A stretch of 64,000 nucleotides of DNA from Pseudoalteromonas shioyasakiensis (GTDB lineage Bacteria; Pseudomonadota; Gammaproteobacteria; Enterobacterales; Alteromonadaceae), in NCBI RefSeq assembly GCF_019134595.1, contig NZ_CP077770.1, forward strand, positions 764,001 through 828,000, given 5' to 3'. The notes under the pieces were generated by a model that was not told the DNA's origin, did no database searches, and worked only from the letters and a program-made list of their open reading frames with translations. The position numbers and the translations under genes are program-made. Shown piece by piece: positions 8,660 through 17,152 of this stretch (the first letter of the stretch is position 1; each line of letters opens with the position of its first letter).

Positions 8660-10504
8660 ATGACCATGAATACCGAGCAACAGGAAGTCGCCCAATTTGT
8701 GATGCAACAAACGCCGTTTAATCAGCTAGATAGCGCTGCATGCGAGTATTTTGTAAACCATCTCGATATTATTTATCTGACCCGAGAGAATCAAAATCAG
8801 TGGTTAAGTTCTGATAATTTAAGATTATTTTTAATTCGCTCTGGCGATTATGATTTAGTCGACCCAAAAGGCGATGTGATTACTAAGTTATCGAGTGGCG
8901 ATTACTTTGGTTTTCCTTCACTGTTAACTGGCGAAGCGATTCAAAATAGCATTTCAGTGCAAAAGGAAGGCATTGTTTACATGCTAAACCAAGCGGCATT
9001 TGATTACTTACGCCGTGAGTATAAAGTGTTTGAGCAATACTTTGTTCGCGCCCATAAAAACCGTTTATTGTCGTCTCATTATAAAAGTCAAAACGACAGT
9101 TGGTCGGAGAAAAAAATTTGCGAATTGATGAATCGCAAAGCCGTCACCTTGGCACCAGATGCAAGTATTCGTCAAACCGCTAAAAAAATGAAACAACAGG
9201 GTGTTTCGTCGATTATGTTAACTGAGCATGATCGCCTTGTAGGAGTCGTGACCGATAGAGACTTACGTAATCGCGTATTGGCCGATGAGGTAGACCCACA
9301 AGAGTCTGTTAGTAGCATCATGACGTGTAAGCCCAAATTTATTTTTGAAAATAACCGCGTGTTTTCGGCGCTGCACTTAATGCTTAAGCACAATATTCAC
9401 CATTTACCAGTGCTTGATGAACATCACAAACCCCTAGGTATGCTCACCAGTACTGATTTGCTGCGTCAGCAAAAAAGCGACCCAGTACAATTGATTGGGA
9501 GAATTTACAAAGCGCACAGCGTAGTTGATTTAAAGCGTTATTCGCAAGAGATACCCGGTTTGTTAAAAGGCTTTTCAAACAATATTGATGACATCTCCTT
9601 GATTGGTAAATTATTAAGTGGCTTAACCGATGCACTGACTTCGCGTTTGATCCGTTTGTTTCAAGAAGATAATGGCGCGGCACCAACCAGCTTTAGCTTT
9701 ATTTGTTTTGGTTCACAAGCACGAGAAGAACAAACGCTGCATTCAGACCAAGATAATGGCCTGTTGCTACCTGATGATCTAACAGACGAACAACATGATT
9801 ACTTTAAGCGCATGGGCGAGTATGTCTGTGAGCATTTAATTGAGTGCGGTATAAAACGTTGCCCTGGCAATATTATGGCGAGCAATGCAGCGTGTCGAAT
9901 GGGCATTAATGCTTGGACAGAAAAGTTTCATAAGTGGATCACTTCACCCACACCAGAGGCGATGCTCAATTGTAAGATATTTTTTGATTTACGTTTTATT
10001 GAAGGCTCAACCACCTTATATGCGCGCTTTTGTGAGCAGTTAAAGCGCATTTCTAAAAATGACTTATTTTATGCGGCTATGGCGAGTGACATTAAAAATA
10101 CGCCAGTGCCCATTGGTTTGTTTAATCAATTTAAATTAGAAACTGACGAAAAGCAGCATAAGTACCTCGACTTAAAAAAACGCGGTGTTGTGATCATCAA
10201 CGATATAGTACGTTTGTATTCCCTTAAAGCGGGTATTCAGCGTGCTAATACGCAAGAGCGTATTGACGCGTTAATGAAATTTTCGCTACTCAACAAAGAT
10301 GACTTATATAACTTAAAAGACTGTTGGCGCTTTTTAACCCAGCTGCGTTTAGGCACGCAAATTAACGAAGAGGGATTGCCTAGCAACTGTATTAACCCAA
10401 ATGTTTTGAATTCATTAGAGCGACATCAATTAAAAGAAGCATTTTATTTGGTTAAACAGGCACAGCAAGCGGCCGCATTTAAGTTTGCTCGCGGTAGTTT
10501 ATAG
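8660..10504 (+). CDS. cNMP-binding / CBS pair / DUF294 nucleotidyltransferase-like protein
   Basis: This is a 614-residue cytoplasmic signalling protein. Residues about 15-140 form a cyclic-nucleotide-binding-like domain (SSGDYFGFPSLLTGE). Residues about 150-275 hold two CBS motifs (GVVTDRDLRNRV; GMLTSTDLLRQ). A DUF294 nucleotidyltransferase-like domain follows with GSQAREEQTLHSDQD near residue 350, which keeps the G-S and D-x-D pattern of the fold. The remainder is the DUF294 C-terminal domain. Such proteins resemble GlnD-type transferases in fold, but their reaction is mostly unknown. They recur next to the SSS/DUF4212 pair, so a role in controlling that uptake is likely (inference). Starts at 8660 or 8666 are both possible. 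The exonuclease gene follows after 8 bp. Confidence 0.85.
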   Translation: MTMNTEQQEVAQFVMQQTPFNQLDSAACEYFVNHLDIIYLTRENQNQWLSSDNLRLFLIRSGDYDLVDPKGDVITKLSSGDYFGFPSLLTGEAIQNSISVQKEGIVYMLNQAAFDYLRREYKVFEQYFVRAHKNRLLSSHYKSQNDSWSEKKICELMNRKAVTLAPDASIRQTAKKMKQQGVSSIMLTEHDRLVGVVTDRDLRNRVLADEVDPQESVSSIMTCKPKFIFENNRVFSALHLMLKHNIHHLPVLDEHHKPLGMLTSTDLLRQQKSDPVQLIGRIYKAHSVVDLKRYSQEIPGLLKGFSNNIDDISLIGKLLSGLTDALTSRLIRLFQEDNGAAPTSFSFICFGSQAREEQTLHSDQDNGLLLPDDLTDEQHDYFKRMGEYVCEHLIECGIKRCPGNIMASNAACRMGINAWTEKFHKWITSPTPEAMLNCKIFFDLRFIEGSTTLYARFCEQLKRISKNDLFYAAMASDIKNTPVPIGLFNQFKLETDEKQHKYLDLKKRGVVIINDIVRLYSLKAGIQRANTQERIDALMKFSLLNKDDLYNLKDCWRFLTQLRLGTQINEEGLPSNCINPNVLNSLERHQLKEAFYLVKQAQQAAAFKFARGSL

Positions 10505-10512
10505 GAGAGGTT

Positions 10513-11136
10513 ATGGTTAAACGCTGGTTAAGTCGGTATTTAGCGCGCAAGCAACTCTTGGCAGCCGATGCCTATAAAGAGCGCTACGTAGTGATAGACA
10601 TGGAATTAACGGGCCTTGACCCTCGCCAGCACGAAATAGTCTCGGTGGCGTGGGTAATGATTGAAGATCAGTGCATTAAACTCAGCGGTGCGCAGCACTT
10701 AATAAATAAAGACGTGCAAAGCTTAGAGCAAAGCCCGATTTATCACGGTATTGCAAAACAAGATATAGATACAGGTGAAAGCCTCGAAACGATTCTTGGT
10801 AAGCTGCATCAGCATTTTGGTGAGTGTATTTTAGTGTTTCATAACGCGGCACTTGATTGGGGGTTTTTAAAACAGGCGTGCAGAACGCTTGGCTTAGATG
10901 CAAAAGCGCGTTTAATTCTTGATACCTTTGTTATTGAAAAAAAGCGCTTGCATCAGCAAGGCCACGAAATAGGCCACGATGATTTAACACTTAGTGAATG
11001 CCGTAAACGCTACAACTTACCGCATTACAGCTCGCACCATGCCCTTACGGATGCCATGGCGACGGCCGAGTTATTCTTAGCCCAATGTCATCAAATTAGT
11101 CGTGGTAAGGCATTGAAAGTAGGGGAGCTGATTTAA
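10513..11136 (+). CDS. DEDDh 3'-5' exonuclease (DnaQ-like)
   Basis: This 207-residue protein has the three motifs of DnaQ-like exonucleases: ExoI VVIDMELTGLD (catalytic D and E), ExoII HNAALDWGFL, and ExoIII HHALTDAMATAEL with the His and Asp. It would remove nucleotides from 3' ends with two metal ions. It is shorter than a full polymerase III epsilon chain and has no polymerase-binding tail that I recognise. It is cotranscribed with the CBS/DUF294 gene (8 bp gap, AGGAG before the ATG). The pairing recurs in other gammaproteobacteria, but why a nuclease travels with a nucleotide-sensing protein is unknown. Confidence 0.88.
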   Translation: MVKRWLSRYLARKQLLAADAYKERYVVIDMELTGLDPRQHEIVSVAWVMIEDQCIKLSGAQHLINKDVQSLEQSPIYHGIAKQDIDTGESLETILGKLHQHFGECILVFHNAALDWGFLKQACRTLGLDAKARLILDTFVIEKKRLHQQGHEIGHDDLTLSECRKRYNLPHYSSHHALTDAMATAELFLAQCHQISRGKALKVGELI

Positions 11137-11150
11137 ATAAGAGATGCTAT

Positions 11151-11429
11151 TTAATCCTGGGGGAATTTTTGTTTTTGATGTAAAACACGCATTACACGTA
11201 TTGTGTCACCCTCAACCCAATAGGAAATAATCATCGATATTTCTGGAATAATGAGCAGTCGCCCTTTGATGCCTGCACGCTCTGCGCCCATCAAAGGCTG
11301 TGCTAATAAATTTTCTACCTTGGCTTCAATCAGCTCATCGGTTTTGTCTGCAGCATTTGGGTTAAAGTGATAAAGATATTCGAAGATTTTTTCACGATCA
11401 TTTAAAGATTCATCTTCCCACAGGATCAT
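11151..11429 (-). CDS. RelE/ParE family toxin
   Basis: This 92-residue protein matches the RelE/ParE toxin fold: WEDESLNDREKIFEYL near the start, a GRLLIIPEISMIISYWVEGD strand region, and the C-terminal segment IRVMRVLHQKQKFP typical of the family. RelE members cut mRNA on the ribosome and ParE members poison gyrase; sequence alone does not separate them here. The pairing with a DinJ-like antitoxin favours RelE/YafQ-like activity. Its start overlaps the antitoxin stop as ATGA, the usual translational coupling. Confidence 0.85.
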   Translation of the reverse strand: MILWEDESLNDREKIFEYLYHFNPNAADKTDELIEAKVENLLAQPLMGAERAGIKGRLLIIPEISMIISYWVEGDTIRVMRVLHQKQKFPQD

Positions 11430-11710
11430 AGATTGCCTCTATTGCGTATTTTTGCTTTACGCTCAGCCATGCGGGATTTAGCTGTTTCGTTGTCGATAAA
11501 CGTACTTTCACCAGCCTCATATTTATCAAAAGCTTGATTTACTTGCTCTGTTAACCAAGCGTCATGAGACAGCGCTTTTCTTTGTTGCTCAGCTAGTTGT
11601 TCAGTGAGTTCTCTACAAGCATCACTAAGTGTTTTACCTTGGCTTTGTGCCATTTGCTGGGCAAGTCGTTTAGTTTCTTCATCAACTCGAAATTGAATTC
11701 TGGTATCCAT
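11426..11710 (-). CDS. RelB/DinJ family antitoxin
   Basis: The predicted product is 94 residues. The N-terminus DTRIQFRVDEETKRLAQQ is a ribbon-helix-helix DNA-binding segment of the RelB/DinJ type, followed by a helical, charged toxin-binding region. I chose the ATG at 11710 because AAGGAG sits 7 bp upstream; an in-frame ATG 12 codons earlier lacks a site. It is upstream of the toxin gene, the normal order, and probably represses the pair from its own promoter. Confidence 0.87.
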   Translation of the reverse strand: MDTRIQFRVDEETKRLAQQMAQSQGKTLSDACRELTEQLAEQQRKALSHDAWLTEQVNQAFDKYEAGESTFIDNETAKSRMAERKAKIRNRGNL

Positions 11711-11835
11711 GCTAGACTCCTTATCTGTGTGTACAAATGTTAGCACTAGCGTGAGGGTTGGGCAACTAACTCACTTTTTAATTAGAGCTAAGCTGAGTGG
11801 TAATTTACTAACTAAGTAGCTTTATTTACCTTGCT

Positions 11836-12115
11836 CTCTTATAAAAATGTTTAAGGTCGATTACCAAAACTGCGCCATCTAAAATATGCTAAGCAATTTT
11901 TATTTTGGCTGACCTCTTATAAAAACTTCAAAGGTCGATTACCAAAATTGAGCCATCTAGGGTTGTTAAAGTAGTTTTATTTACCTTGCCCTCTTATAAA
12001 AATGTGTAAGGTCGATTACCAAAACTGCGCCATCTAAAACATGCTAAGCAACTTTTATTTACCTTGCCCTCTTATAAAAACTTCAAAGGTCGATTACAAT
12101 ACCGCCATCTAAAAG
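11836..12115 (+). repeat. four tandem 77-78 bp repeats in an A-B-A-B order
   Basis: Units start with CTCTTATAAAAA at 11836, 11914, 11991 and 12069, so spacing is 78, 77 and 78 bp. Each contains AAGGTCGATTACCAAAA or a near copy, followed by GCCATCTA. Units 1 and 3 share ATGTNTAAGG and ATGCTAAGCAA; units 2 and 4 share ACTTCAAAGG. The alternation implies that a 155 bp two-unit block was duplicated. The last unit ends about 45 bp before the epd start, and its core has lost a few bases. No open frame runs through the repeats. Function is unknown; repeated binding sites or a leader RNA are possible. Confidence 0.85.
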
Positions 12116-12127
12116 GCAGCTGCCTTT
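12112..12127. promoter_or_regulatory. 16-bp perfect palindrome before epd
   Basis: AAAGGCAGCTGCCTTT is perfectly self-complementary and lies 34 bp upstream of the epd ATG, at the end of the last tandem repeat. Its length and position fit an operator, but no regulator can be named. Confidence 0.4.
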
Positions 12128-12160
12128 ATCTGCAAGCAAATAGAGTGGATTTTCTTCTTC

Positions 12161-13177
12161 ATGGCAATCAAACTTGCAATTAATGGTTTTGGTCGAATCG
12201 GGCGCAACATCGTCCGTGCTCTGTATGAATCAGGGCTTGAAGATCAAATCAAAATTGTCGCTATTAACGAATTAGCCGACCCTAAGGGCATTGCCCATCT
12301 CCTTAAATACGATACATCTCACGGCCGCTTTTCATTCCCTGTTAATCTTGGTGAAGATACTTTAACGGTTGCTAACGACTCTATAGCCTTATTTGCAGAA
12401 GAAAACCCTGCAGAACTGCCTTGGCAAACTCTTGATGTTGATGTGGTTCTTGAATGTACTGGGGTGTATCACTCTCGTGAACATGCAGAACTACACTTAG
12501 CTGCTGGTGCAAAAAAAGTATTGTTTTCACAGCCTGCAGATGCTGATGTTGATGCCACAATTGTGTATGGTATTAACGATGATGAGCTAAAAGCTGAACA
12601 TACGATTGTTTCAAACGGTTCATGTACCACAAACTGTATTGTGCCAGTAATTAAAGTGCTGGATGACGCATTTTCGATTGAATCTGGGGCTATTACAACG
12701 ATTCATGCCTCGATGCATGATCAGCAAGTGATTGATGCGTATCATCATGATTTACGTCGTACTCGCGCTGCAAGCCAGTCTATTATTCCGGTGGATACAA
12801 AGCTTGCTCGTGGTATTGAGCGTATTTTGCCTAAGTTTCATAGTCGCTTTGAAGCCATTGCTGTTAGGGTACCAACTATCAATGTGACGGCGATGGATTT
12901 AAGTGTAACAGTGAATACCGATGTGAATTTAGCGACTGTCAATCAGGCACTTAAGTTAGCTGCAAAAGACCGCCTTGACGGTATTTTAAGCTACACAGAA
13001 GAGCCATTGGTATCGGTAGATTTTAATCATGACCCACATTCTTGTATCATAGATGGCACTCAGACACGTGTTAGTCATAAACGACTGATAAAGTTGTTAG
13101 TGTGGTGCGATAATGAGTGGGGCTTTGCGAATCGTATGCTCGACACTGCGCGTGCGATGATGGCTGTAAGCCAATAA
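12161..13177 (+). CDS. epd: D-erythrose-4-phosphate dehydrogenase
   Basis: This 338-residue member of the glyceraldehyde-3-phosphate dehydrogenase family has the NAD-binding start [19 protein letters not shown], the catalytic Cys in SNGSCTTNC, and the phosphate-binding [15 protein letters not shown]. Sequence features such as [23 protein letters not shown] and [10 protein letters not shown] match Epd rather than GapA. Epd oxidises erythrose 4-phosphate to 4-phosphoerythronate, the first step of pyridoxal phosphate synthesis by the DXP-dependent route. The order epd-pgk-fba matches E. coli. The ribosome binding site is weak. Some glyceraldehyde-3-phosphate dehydrogenase activity cannot be excluded. 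Confidence 0.92.
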   Translation: MAIKLAINGFGRIGRNIVRALYESGLEDQIKIVAINELADPKGIAHLLKYDTSHGRFSFPVNLGEDTLTVANDSIALFAEENPAELPWQTLDVDVVLECTGVYHSREHAELHLAAGAKKVLFSQPADADVDATIVYGINDDELKAEHTIVSNGSCTTNCIVPVIKVLDDAFSIESGAITTIHASMHDQQVIDAYHHDLRRTRAASQSIIPVDTKLARGIERILPKFHSRFEAIAVRVPTINVTAMDLSVTVNTDVNLATVNQALKLAAKDRLDGILSYTEEPLVSVDFNHDPHSCIIDGTQTRVSHKRLIKLLVWCDNEWGFANRMLDTARAMMAVSQ

Positions 13178-13219
13178 TTTATAAATATAATATTAGTATC
13201 GTTAACTAAGGAGAAGTCC

Positions 13220-14395
13220 ATGTCGGTCATTAAAATGGCAGATTTAGATTTAAACGGCAAACGCGTGTTAATTCGTGAAGATTTAAATGTGCCTGTAAAA
13301 GAAGGTAAAGTGACCTCTGATGCGCGTATTCGTGCAGCATTACCAACTATCAAATTAGCGTTAGAAAAAGGCGCTAAAGTAATGGTGATGTCACACCTTG
13401 GCCGCCCTACGGAAGGGGAATATGATGAAGCGTTTTCGCTTGCCCCTGTGGTTAATTATTTAAATGATGCCCTTGAGCAAACAGTTCGTCTTGAAAAAGA
13501 CTACTTAGAAGGCGTAGACGTTGCTGATAACGAAGTGGTTGTTTTCGAAAACGTGCGTTTTAACGCGGGCGAAAAGAAAAACGACGAAGCGCTGTCTAAA
13601 AAACTAGCTGCATTATGTGATGTTTACGTAATGGACGCATTTGGTACGGCTCACCGTGCACAAGCATCTACTCACGGTGTGGGTTTATTTGCTGATGTTG
13701 CATGTGCAGGTCCACTACTTGCGGCAGAGCTTGACGCATTAGGTAAAGCGCTTGATAACCCAGCTCGTCCTTTAGTTGCTATCGTTGGTGGCTCTAAAGT
13801 ATCGACTAAGTTAACTGTACTTGATTCACTTTCTAAAGTGGTTGACCAACTTGTAACGGGTGGTGGTATCGCTAATACCTTCATCGCAGCAGCAGGTTAC
13901 CCAGTAGGTAAATCTTTATTTGAAGCTGATTTAATTGATGAAGCAAACAAATTAAGTGCTGCGGCAAAAGCTAATAACGGTGAAATCCCGGTACCAACTG
14001 ATGTTGTTGTAGGCAATGAGTTCTCAGAATCTGCAGTGGCAACATTAAAAGATGTGAATGAAGTAACAGACGAAGACATGATCTTCGATATTGGTCCTGA
14101 TACAGCAAACCAATTAGCAAAAATCATTGCTAATGCGGGCACCGTTGTATGGAATGGTCCAGTAGGTGTATTTGAATTTGACCAATTTGGTAACGGCACA
14201 CGTGCTATTGCTGATGCGATTGCTAACTCAAGTGCATTCTCGATTGCTGGTGGCGGTGATACGCTTGCAGCGATTGATAAATACGGCATTGCCGATAAAG
14301 TTTCTTACATTTCAACCGGTGGTGGTGCTTTCCTTGAGTTTTTAGAAGGGAAAAAATTACCAGCAGTTGCTATGCTTGAAGAACGTGCTAAGTAA
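13220..14395 (+). CDS. pgk: phosphoglycerate kinase
   Basis: This 391-residue cytoplasmic glycolytic enzyme transfers phosphate between 1,3-bisphosphoglycerate and ADP. Visible signatures are [13 protein letters not shown] near the start, [37 protein letters not shown] and the nucleotide-binding [13 protein letters not shown]. Length fits the family. It lies 42 bp after epd behind AAGGAG and forms an operon with it. A perfect hairpin separates it from fba. Confidence 0.98.
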   Translation: MSVIKMADLDLNGKRVLIREDLNVPVKEGKVTSDARIRAALPTIKLALEKGAKVMVMSHLGRPTEGEYDEAFSLAPVVNYLNDALEQTVRLEKDYLEGVDVADNEVVVFENVRFNAGEKKNDEALSKKLAALCDVYVMDAFGTAHRAQASTHGVGLFADVACAGPLLAAELDALGKALDNPARPLVAIVGGSKVSTKLTVLDSLSKVVDQLVTGGGIANTFIAAAGYPVGKSLFEADLIDEANKLSAAAKANNGEIPVPTDVVVGNEFSESAVATLKDVNEVTDEDMIFDIGPDTANQLAKIIANAGTVVWNGPVGVFEFDQFGNGTRAIADAIANSSAFSIAGGGDTLAAIDKYGIADKVSYISTGGGAFLEFLEGKKLPAVAMLEERAK

Positions 14396-14407
14396 TTAGT
14401 GCGTATG

Positions 14408-14436
14408 CCAGCGTAATTATTAGGTAATTACGCTGG
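14408..14436 (+). terminator. hairpin between pgk and fba
   Basis: Twelve-base perfect arms, CCAGCGTAATTA (14408-14419) and its complement (14425-14436), enclose 5 bases. Only a short T-run follows, so it may attenuate transcription or set a processing point between pgk and fba rather than fully terminate. Confidence 0.55.
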
Positions 14437-14591
14437 TTTAGCTGTTAATAAAATACCTCTCACCCTCGTTTTATTTACAGCTGTTACGGTAGGCGCGAGC
14501 TTTTCGTGATGCAGTGATGCATCAAAAAATAACTTATCCGTTCAAACTAGATAGTAGGAAACTACTGTCGATACAATTTGGAGAATACCAA

Positions 14592-15656
14592 ATGGCTTTA
14601 ATCAGTATGCGACAACTTCTTGATCATGCAGCTGAAAATGGTTATGGCGTACCTGCCTTTAACGTTAATAACCAAGAGCAAATGCGTGCAATTATGGAAG
14701 CGGCTGACAAAACAAACAGCCCGGTAATTGTACAAGGTTCAGCAGGCGCACGTGCTTATGCTGGTGCCCCTTTTATTCGTCATATGATTTTAGCAGCCGT
14801 TGAAGAATGGCCTCATATTCCAGTTGTAATGCACCAAGACCACGGTACTTCACCTGGTGTATGTCAGCGCTCAATCCAGTTAGGCTTTTCATCAGTTATG
14901 ATGGATGGCTCATTAATGTCTGATGGTAAAACCCCTTCAAGCTACGAATACAATGTTGATGTAACACGTCAAACAGTTGAAATGGCACATGCTTGTGGTG
15001 TGTCTGTTGAAGGCGAGTTAGGTGTTTTAGGTTCACTTGAAACAGGTGAAGCAGGTGAAGAAGACGGCGTTGGTGCTGAAGGTAAATTGTCTACTGATCA
15101 AATGCTAACAGATCCTGAAGAAGCCGCTGATTTCGTTAGTAAAACTAAGGTTGATGCACTTGCTATCGCTTGTGGTACATCACATGGCGCGTACAAATTT
15201 ACTCGTCCACCAACAGACGATATCTTAGCGATTGATCGTATTAAAGAAATCCACGCGCGTATTCCTAACACACACTTAGTAATGCATGGTTCTTCTTCTG
15301 TTCCACAAGAGTGGTTAGAAGTGATTAACCAATACGGTGGCGAAATCCCTGAAACATATGGCGTGCCAGTAGAGCAGATCATTGAAGGTATTAAATACGG
15401 TGTTCGTAAAGTAAATATCGATACCGATCTTCGCTTAGCATCAACAGGTGCAATTCGTCGTCACTTAGCTTTAAACCCAGCTAACTTTGATCCACGTAAA
15501 TACCTAGCTGAAGCAACGAAAGCAATGACTGAGATCTGTGTTGCTCGCTACGAAGCATTTGGTACGGCAGGTCAAGCTGGTAAGATCAAGCCTATCTCTT
15601 TAGATGATATGCATCTTAAATACTTATCAGGTGAACTTGATCCACAAATTAAGTAA
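14592..15656 (+). CDS. fba: class II fructose-bisphosphate aldolase (Calvin-cycle/type B subtype)
   Basis: This 354-residue zinc aldolase cleaves fructose 1,6-bisphosphate to dihydroxyacetone phosphate and glyceraldehyde 3-phosphate. The zinc and catalytic regions are [38 protein letters not shown] and [11 protein letters not shown]. The N-terminus [20 protein letters not shown] and the glycine-rich EDGVGAEGK loop match the Calvin-cycle subtype rather than E. coli FbaA. I chose the ATG at 14592 because it follows GGAGAA and begins at the conserved MALISMRQL. An in-frame ATG at 14514 would add 26 non-conserved residues. A terminator follows at 15671. Confidence 0.95.
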   Translation: MALISMRQLLDHAAENGYGVPAFNVNNQEQMRAIMEAADKTNSPVIVQGSAGARAYAGAPFIRHMILAAVEEWPHIPVVMHQDHGTSPGVCQRSIQLGFSSVMMDGSLMSDGKTPSSYEYNVDVTRQTVEMAHACGVSVEGELGVLGSLETGEAGEEDGVGAEGKLSTDQMLTDPEEAADFVSKTKVDALAIACGTSHGAYKFTRPPTDDILAIDRIKEIHARIPNTHLVMHGSSSVPQEWLEVINQYGGEIPETYGVPVEQIIEGIKYGVRKVNIDTDLRLASTGAIRRHLALNPANFDPRKYLAEATKAMTEICVARYEAFGTAGQAGKIKPISLDDMHLKYLSGELDPQIK

Positions 15657-15670
15657 TTGATAATAAATTG

Positions 15671-15699
15671 AAAAAGCCGGCTTTATGCCGGTTTTTTTA
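15671..15699 (+). terminator. rho-independent terminator of epd-pgk-fba
   Basis: AAAAAGCCGGC pairs with GCCGGTTTTTTT around a 5-base loop, giving a GC-rich stem followed by seven T. It ends the glycolytic operon 14 bp after the fba stop. Confidence 0.93.
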
Positions 15700-15705
15700 T
15701 GCTTT

Positions 15706-15962
15706 GATCAAGGCGGATCAGCGATATACTTACTCGTGTTTTTCAGGATCACTGTTTTACTAAGCTTAGCTTTCACGGATCATTATTTTACTAGTTGTAT
15801 ACTGATCACAGGCTTTTCTTTGCTCATCTTTTAAACGAAATGCTGAGCATCTTAACATTAAATCAACAAGTTATCTTATTCTCTAAGTAAAAAACTGATC
15901 TGAAGTTGATCTTCTTAGTAAAAACCTGATCCTGATCTGATTGAGTTGGTAGATCAGTGATC
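15706..15962. promoter_or_regulatory. GATC-dense leader of the porin gene
   Basis: Eleven GATC tetranucleotides occur in 257 bp: 15706, 15716, 15747, 15778, 15804, 15897, 15908, 15928, 15934, 15952 and 15959. About one is expected by chance. Most occur as TGATC or GGATC. The stretch fills the non-coding space between the fba terminator and the porin. It resembles the clustered Dam sites seen in methylation-controlled switches, or it may be an array of operator half-sites; neither is shown. The rest of the 15700-16055 gap is AT-rich without a visible gene. Confidence 0.6.
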
Positions 15963-16055
15963 CGTGATTTTTATGTGAAATATCTCCTCCTCGCCTTGAC
16001 CAAAAGCCCTTTATGTTCGATTTTTAAGTTATTGCTTAAAATGAGGATCGCTACC

Positions 16056-17006
16056 ATGAATAAACCTGCCATGATGTTGTCGAGCTTTGCAATGTGCATT
16101 ATTTCTTTTCATAGTGCTGCCGAAGCTGTAGATGTGTATGGTCGGGCCCATTTAGGGGTTGCTAATAGCGACACTGGCGATGGCAGTGAAACGTCTATTG
16201 AGAGCTATAACTCTCGTATGGGGATCAAAGGCAGCGGTGAAATAAGCGATGGGTTAAAAGCCGTATATAAGTTTGAGTTTGCAGTAAATGCGGCTGATCA
16301 AGATAGCGATGGTAAAACTGAAGAGAATATTACCGCTCGTAATCAATATGTTGGTCTACAAGGCAGTTATGGGCAGGTAGTGCTTGGTCGTCACGATACC
16401 GCGTTAAAAAAATCGCAAGGTAAGGTTGATTTAATGAACGACTTTAACGGTGATGTTAAAGCCTTGTTCAATGGGGAAAATCGCCTTGGCGATGTGGTTC
16501 ATTATAGCTCGCCAATTGTTGGCAATATGCAATTTGTGGTCACCTATATTGCTGAAGATAATTCCAAACAAGATGAAGAAACCGGTGTTTCTGCGGCATT
16601 TATGTATGGTGATAGTAAATTTAAGAAAACGCCTTACTTTGTAAGTGTTGCCCACGACAGTAAAGTAGCTGGTTATGATACAACGCGGTTTACGGCGCAA
16701 GGTAAATTAGGCGATTTAACTTTAGGTGGTATGTATCAGCAAAGTGAAAAAGTTACAGGTTCCGATAAAGAAGATGGCTTTTTAGTGAGTGCATCTTACA
16801 AAATCGATAAATATAAGTTATTGGCGCAATACCAAGATACTGATGGCAGCTTTGGTAAGTTGAAAGATTCGGGGAGTGGTACGTCTATTGGGGTTGAACG
16901 AAGCCTGTCAAAACAAGCACGTATGTACATGTGGTATACGCAATTTTCACTAGATAATAATACTGACGAAGATCATCTCGCAGTCACTTTAAGGTATGAC
17001 TTTTAA
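16056..17006 (+). CDS. outer-membrane porin
   Basis: The predicted 316-residue exported protein starts with a signal peptide ending near AAEA and begins its mature part with VDVYGRAHLGV, typical of Gram-negative general porins. Features such as YNSRMGIKGSGEI, FEFAVNA, GSYGQVVLGRHDT and the C-terminal TLRYDF with a final Phe fit a trimeric 16-strand beta barrel. I chose the ATG at 16056 because GAGG lies 9 bp upstream; frames open further upstream add a leader unlike a signal peptide. It precedes phoB on the same strand, but I see no Pho box before it, so a phosphate-specific role is not supported. Its leader is the GATC-rich region. Confidence 0.88.
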   Translation: MNKPAMMLSSFAMCIISFHSAAEAVDVYGRAHLGVANSDTGDGSETSIESYNSRMGIKGSGEISDGLKAVYKFEFAVNAADQDSDGKTEENITARNQYVGLQGSYGQVVLGRHDTALKKSQGKVDLMNDFNGDVKALFNGENRLGDVVHYSSPIVGNMQFVVTYIAEDNSKQDEETGVSAAFMYGDSKFKKTPYFVSVAHDSKVAGYDTTRFTAQGKLGDLTLGGMYQQSEKVTGSDKEDGFLVSASYKIDKYKLLAQYQDTDGSFGKLKDSGSGTSIGVERSLSKQARMYMWYTQFSLDNNTDEDHLAVTLRYDF

Positions 17007-17084
17007 TCCGAAATTTGCTATTTAAGCGTAAAAAATGGCTATTTTTGCATTGATTCTTTTGCGCTTTTTCAATTACTCGTTAGA

Positions 17085-17102
17085 CTTTCATAAAAATGTC
17101 AT
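17085..17102 (+). promoter_or_regulatory. Pho box upstream of phoB
   Basis: CTTTCATAAAAATGTCAT matches the PhoB consensus of two CTGTCAT-type repeats 11 bp apart. It lies about 50 bp before the phoB ATG, consistent with autoregulation under phosphate limitation. Confidence 0.75.
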
Positions 17103-17152
17103 ACTTAGTCATAATAATGAAACCAGTTCGCTAACGAAAGAGATAAATTGGA

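Larger units (their letters stand above)
11711..12160. other. intergenic region upstream of epd
   Basis: This 450 bp stretch contains no gene that I can support. It is mostly filled by four tandem units of a 77-78 bp repeat and a short palindrome, listed separately. The antitoxin promoter and the epd promoter must also lie here. Confidence 0.7.

Noticed and set aside
11836..12115. Possible CRISPR array
   Set aside because: The units are 77-78 bp, differ from each other throughout, have no unique spacers and no cas genes nearby; they are tandem duplications.
13897..14289. Open frame opposite pgk
   Set aside because: It lies wholly within pgk, has no ribosome binding site and no family resemblance.
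14514..14591. Extended N-terminus of fba
   Set aside because: The 26 extra residues are not like the family, and a ribosome binding site and conserved start lie at 14592.
15957..16055. Extended N-terminus of the porin
   Set aside because: It would place a second hydrophobic stretch before the signal peptide and runs into the GATC-rich leader; the ATG at 16056 has GAGG at good spacing.
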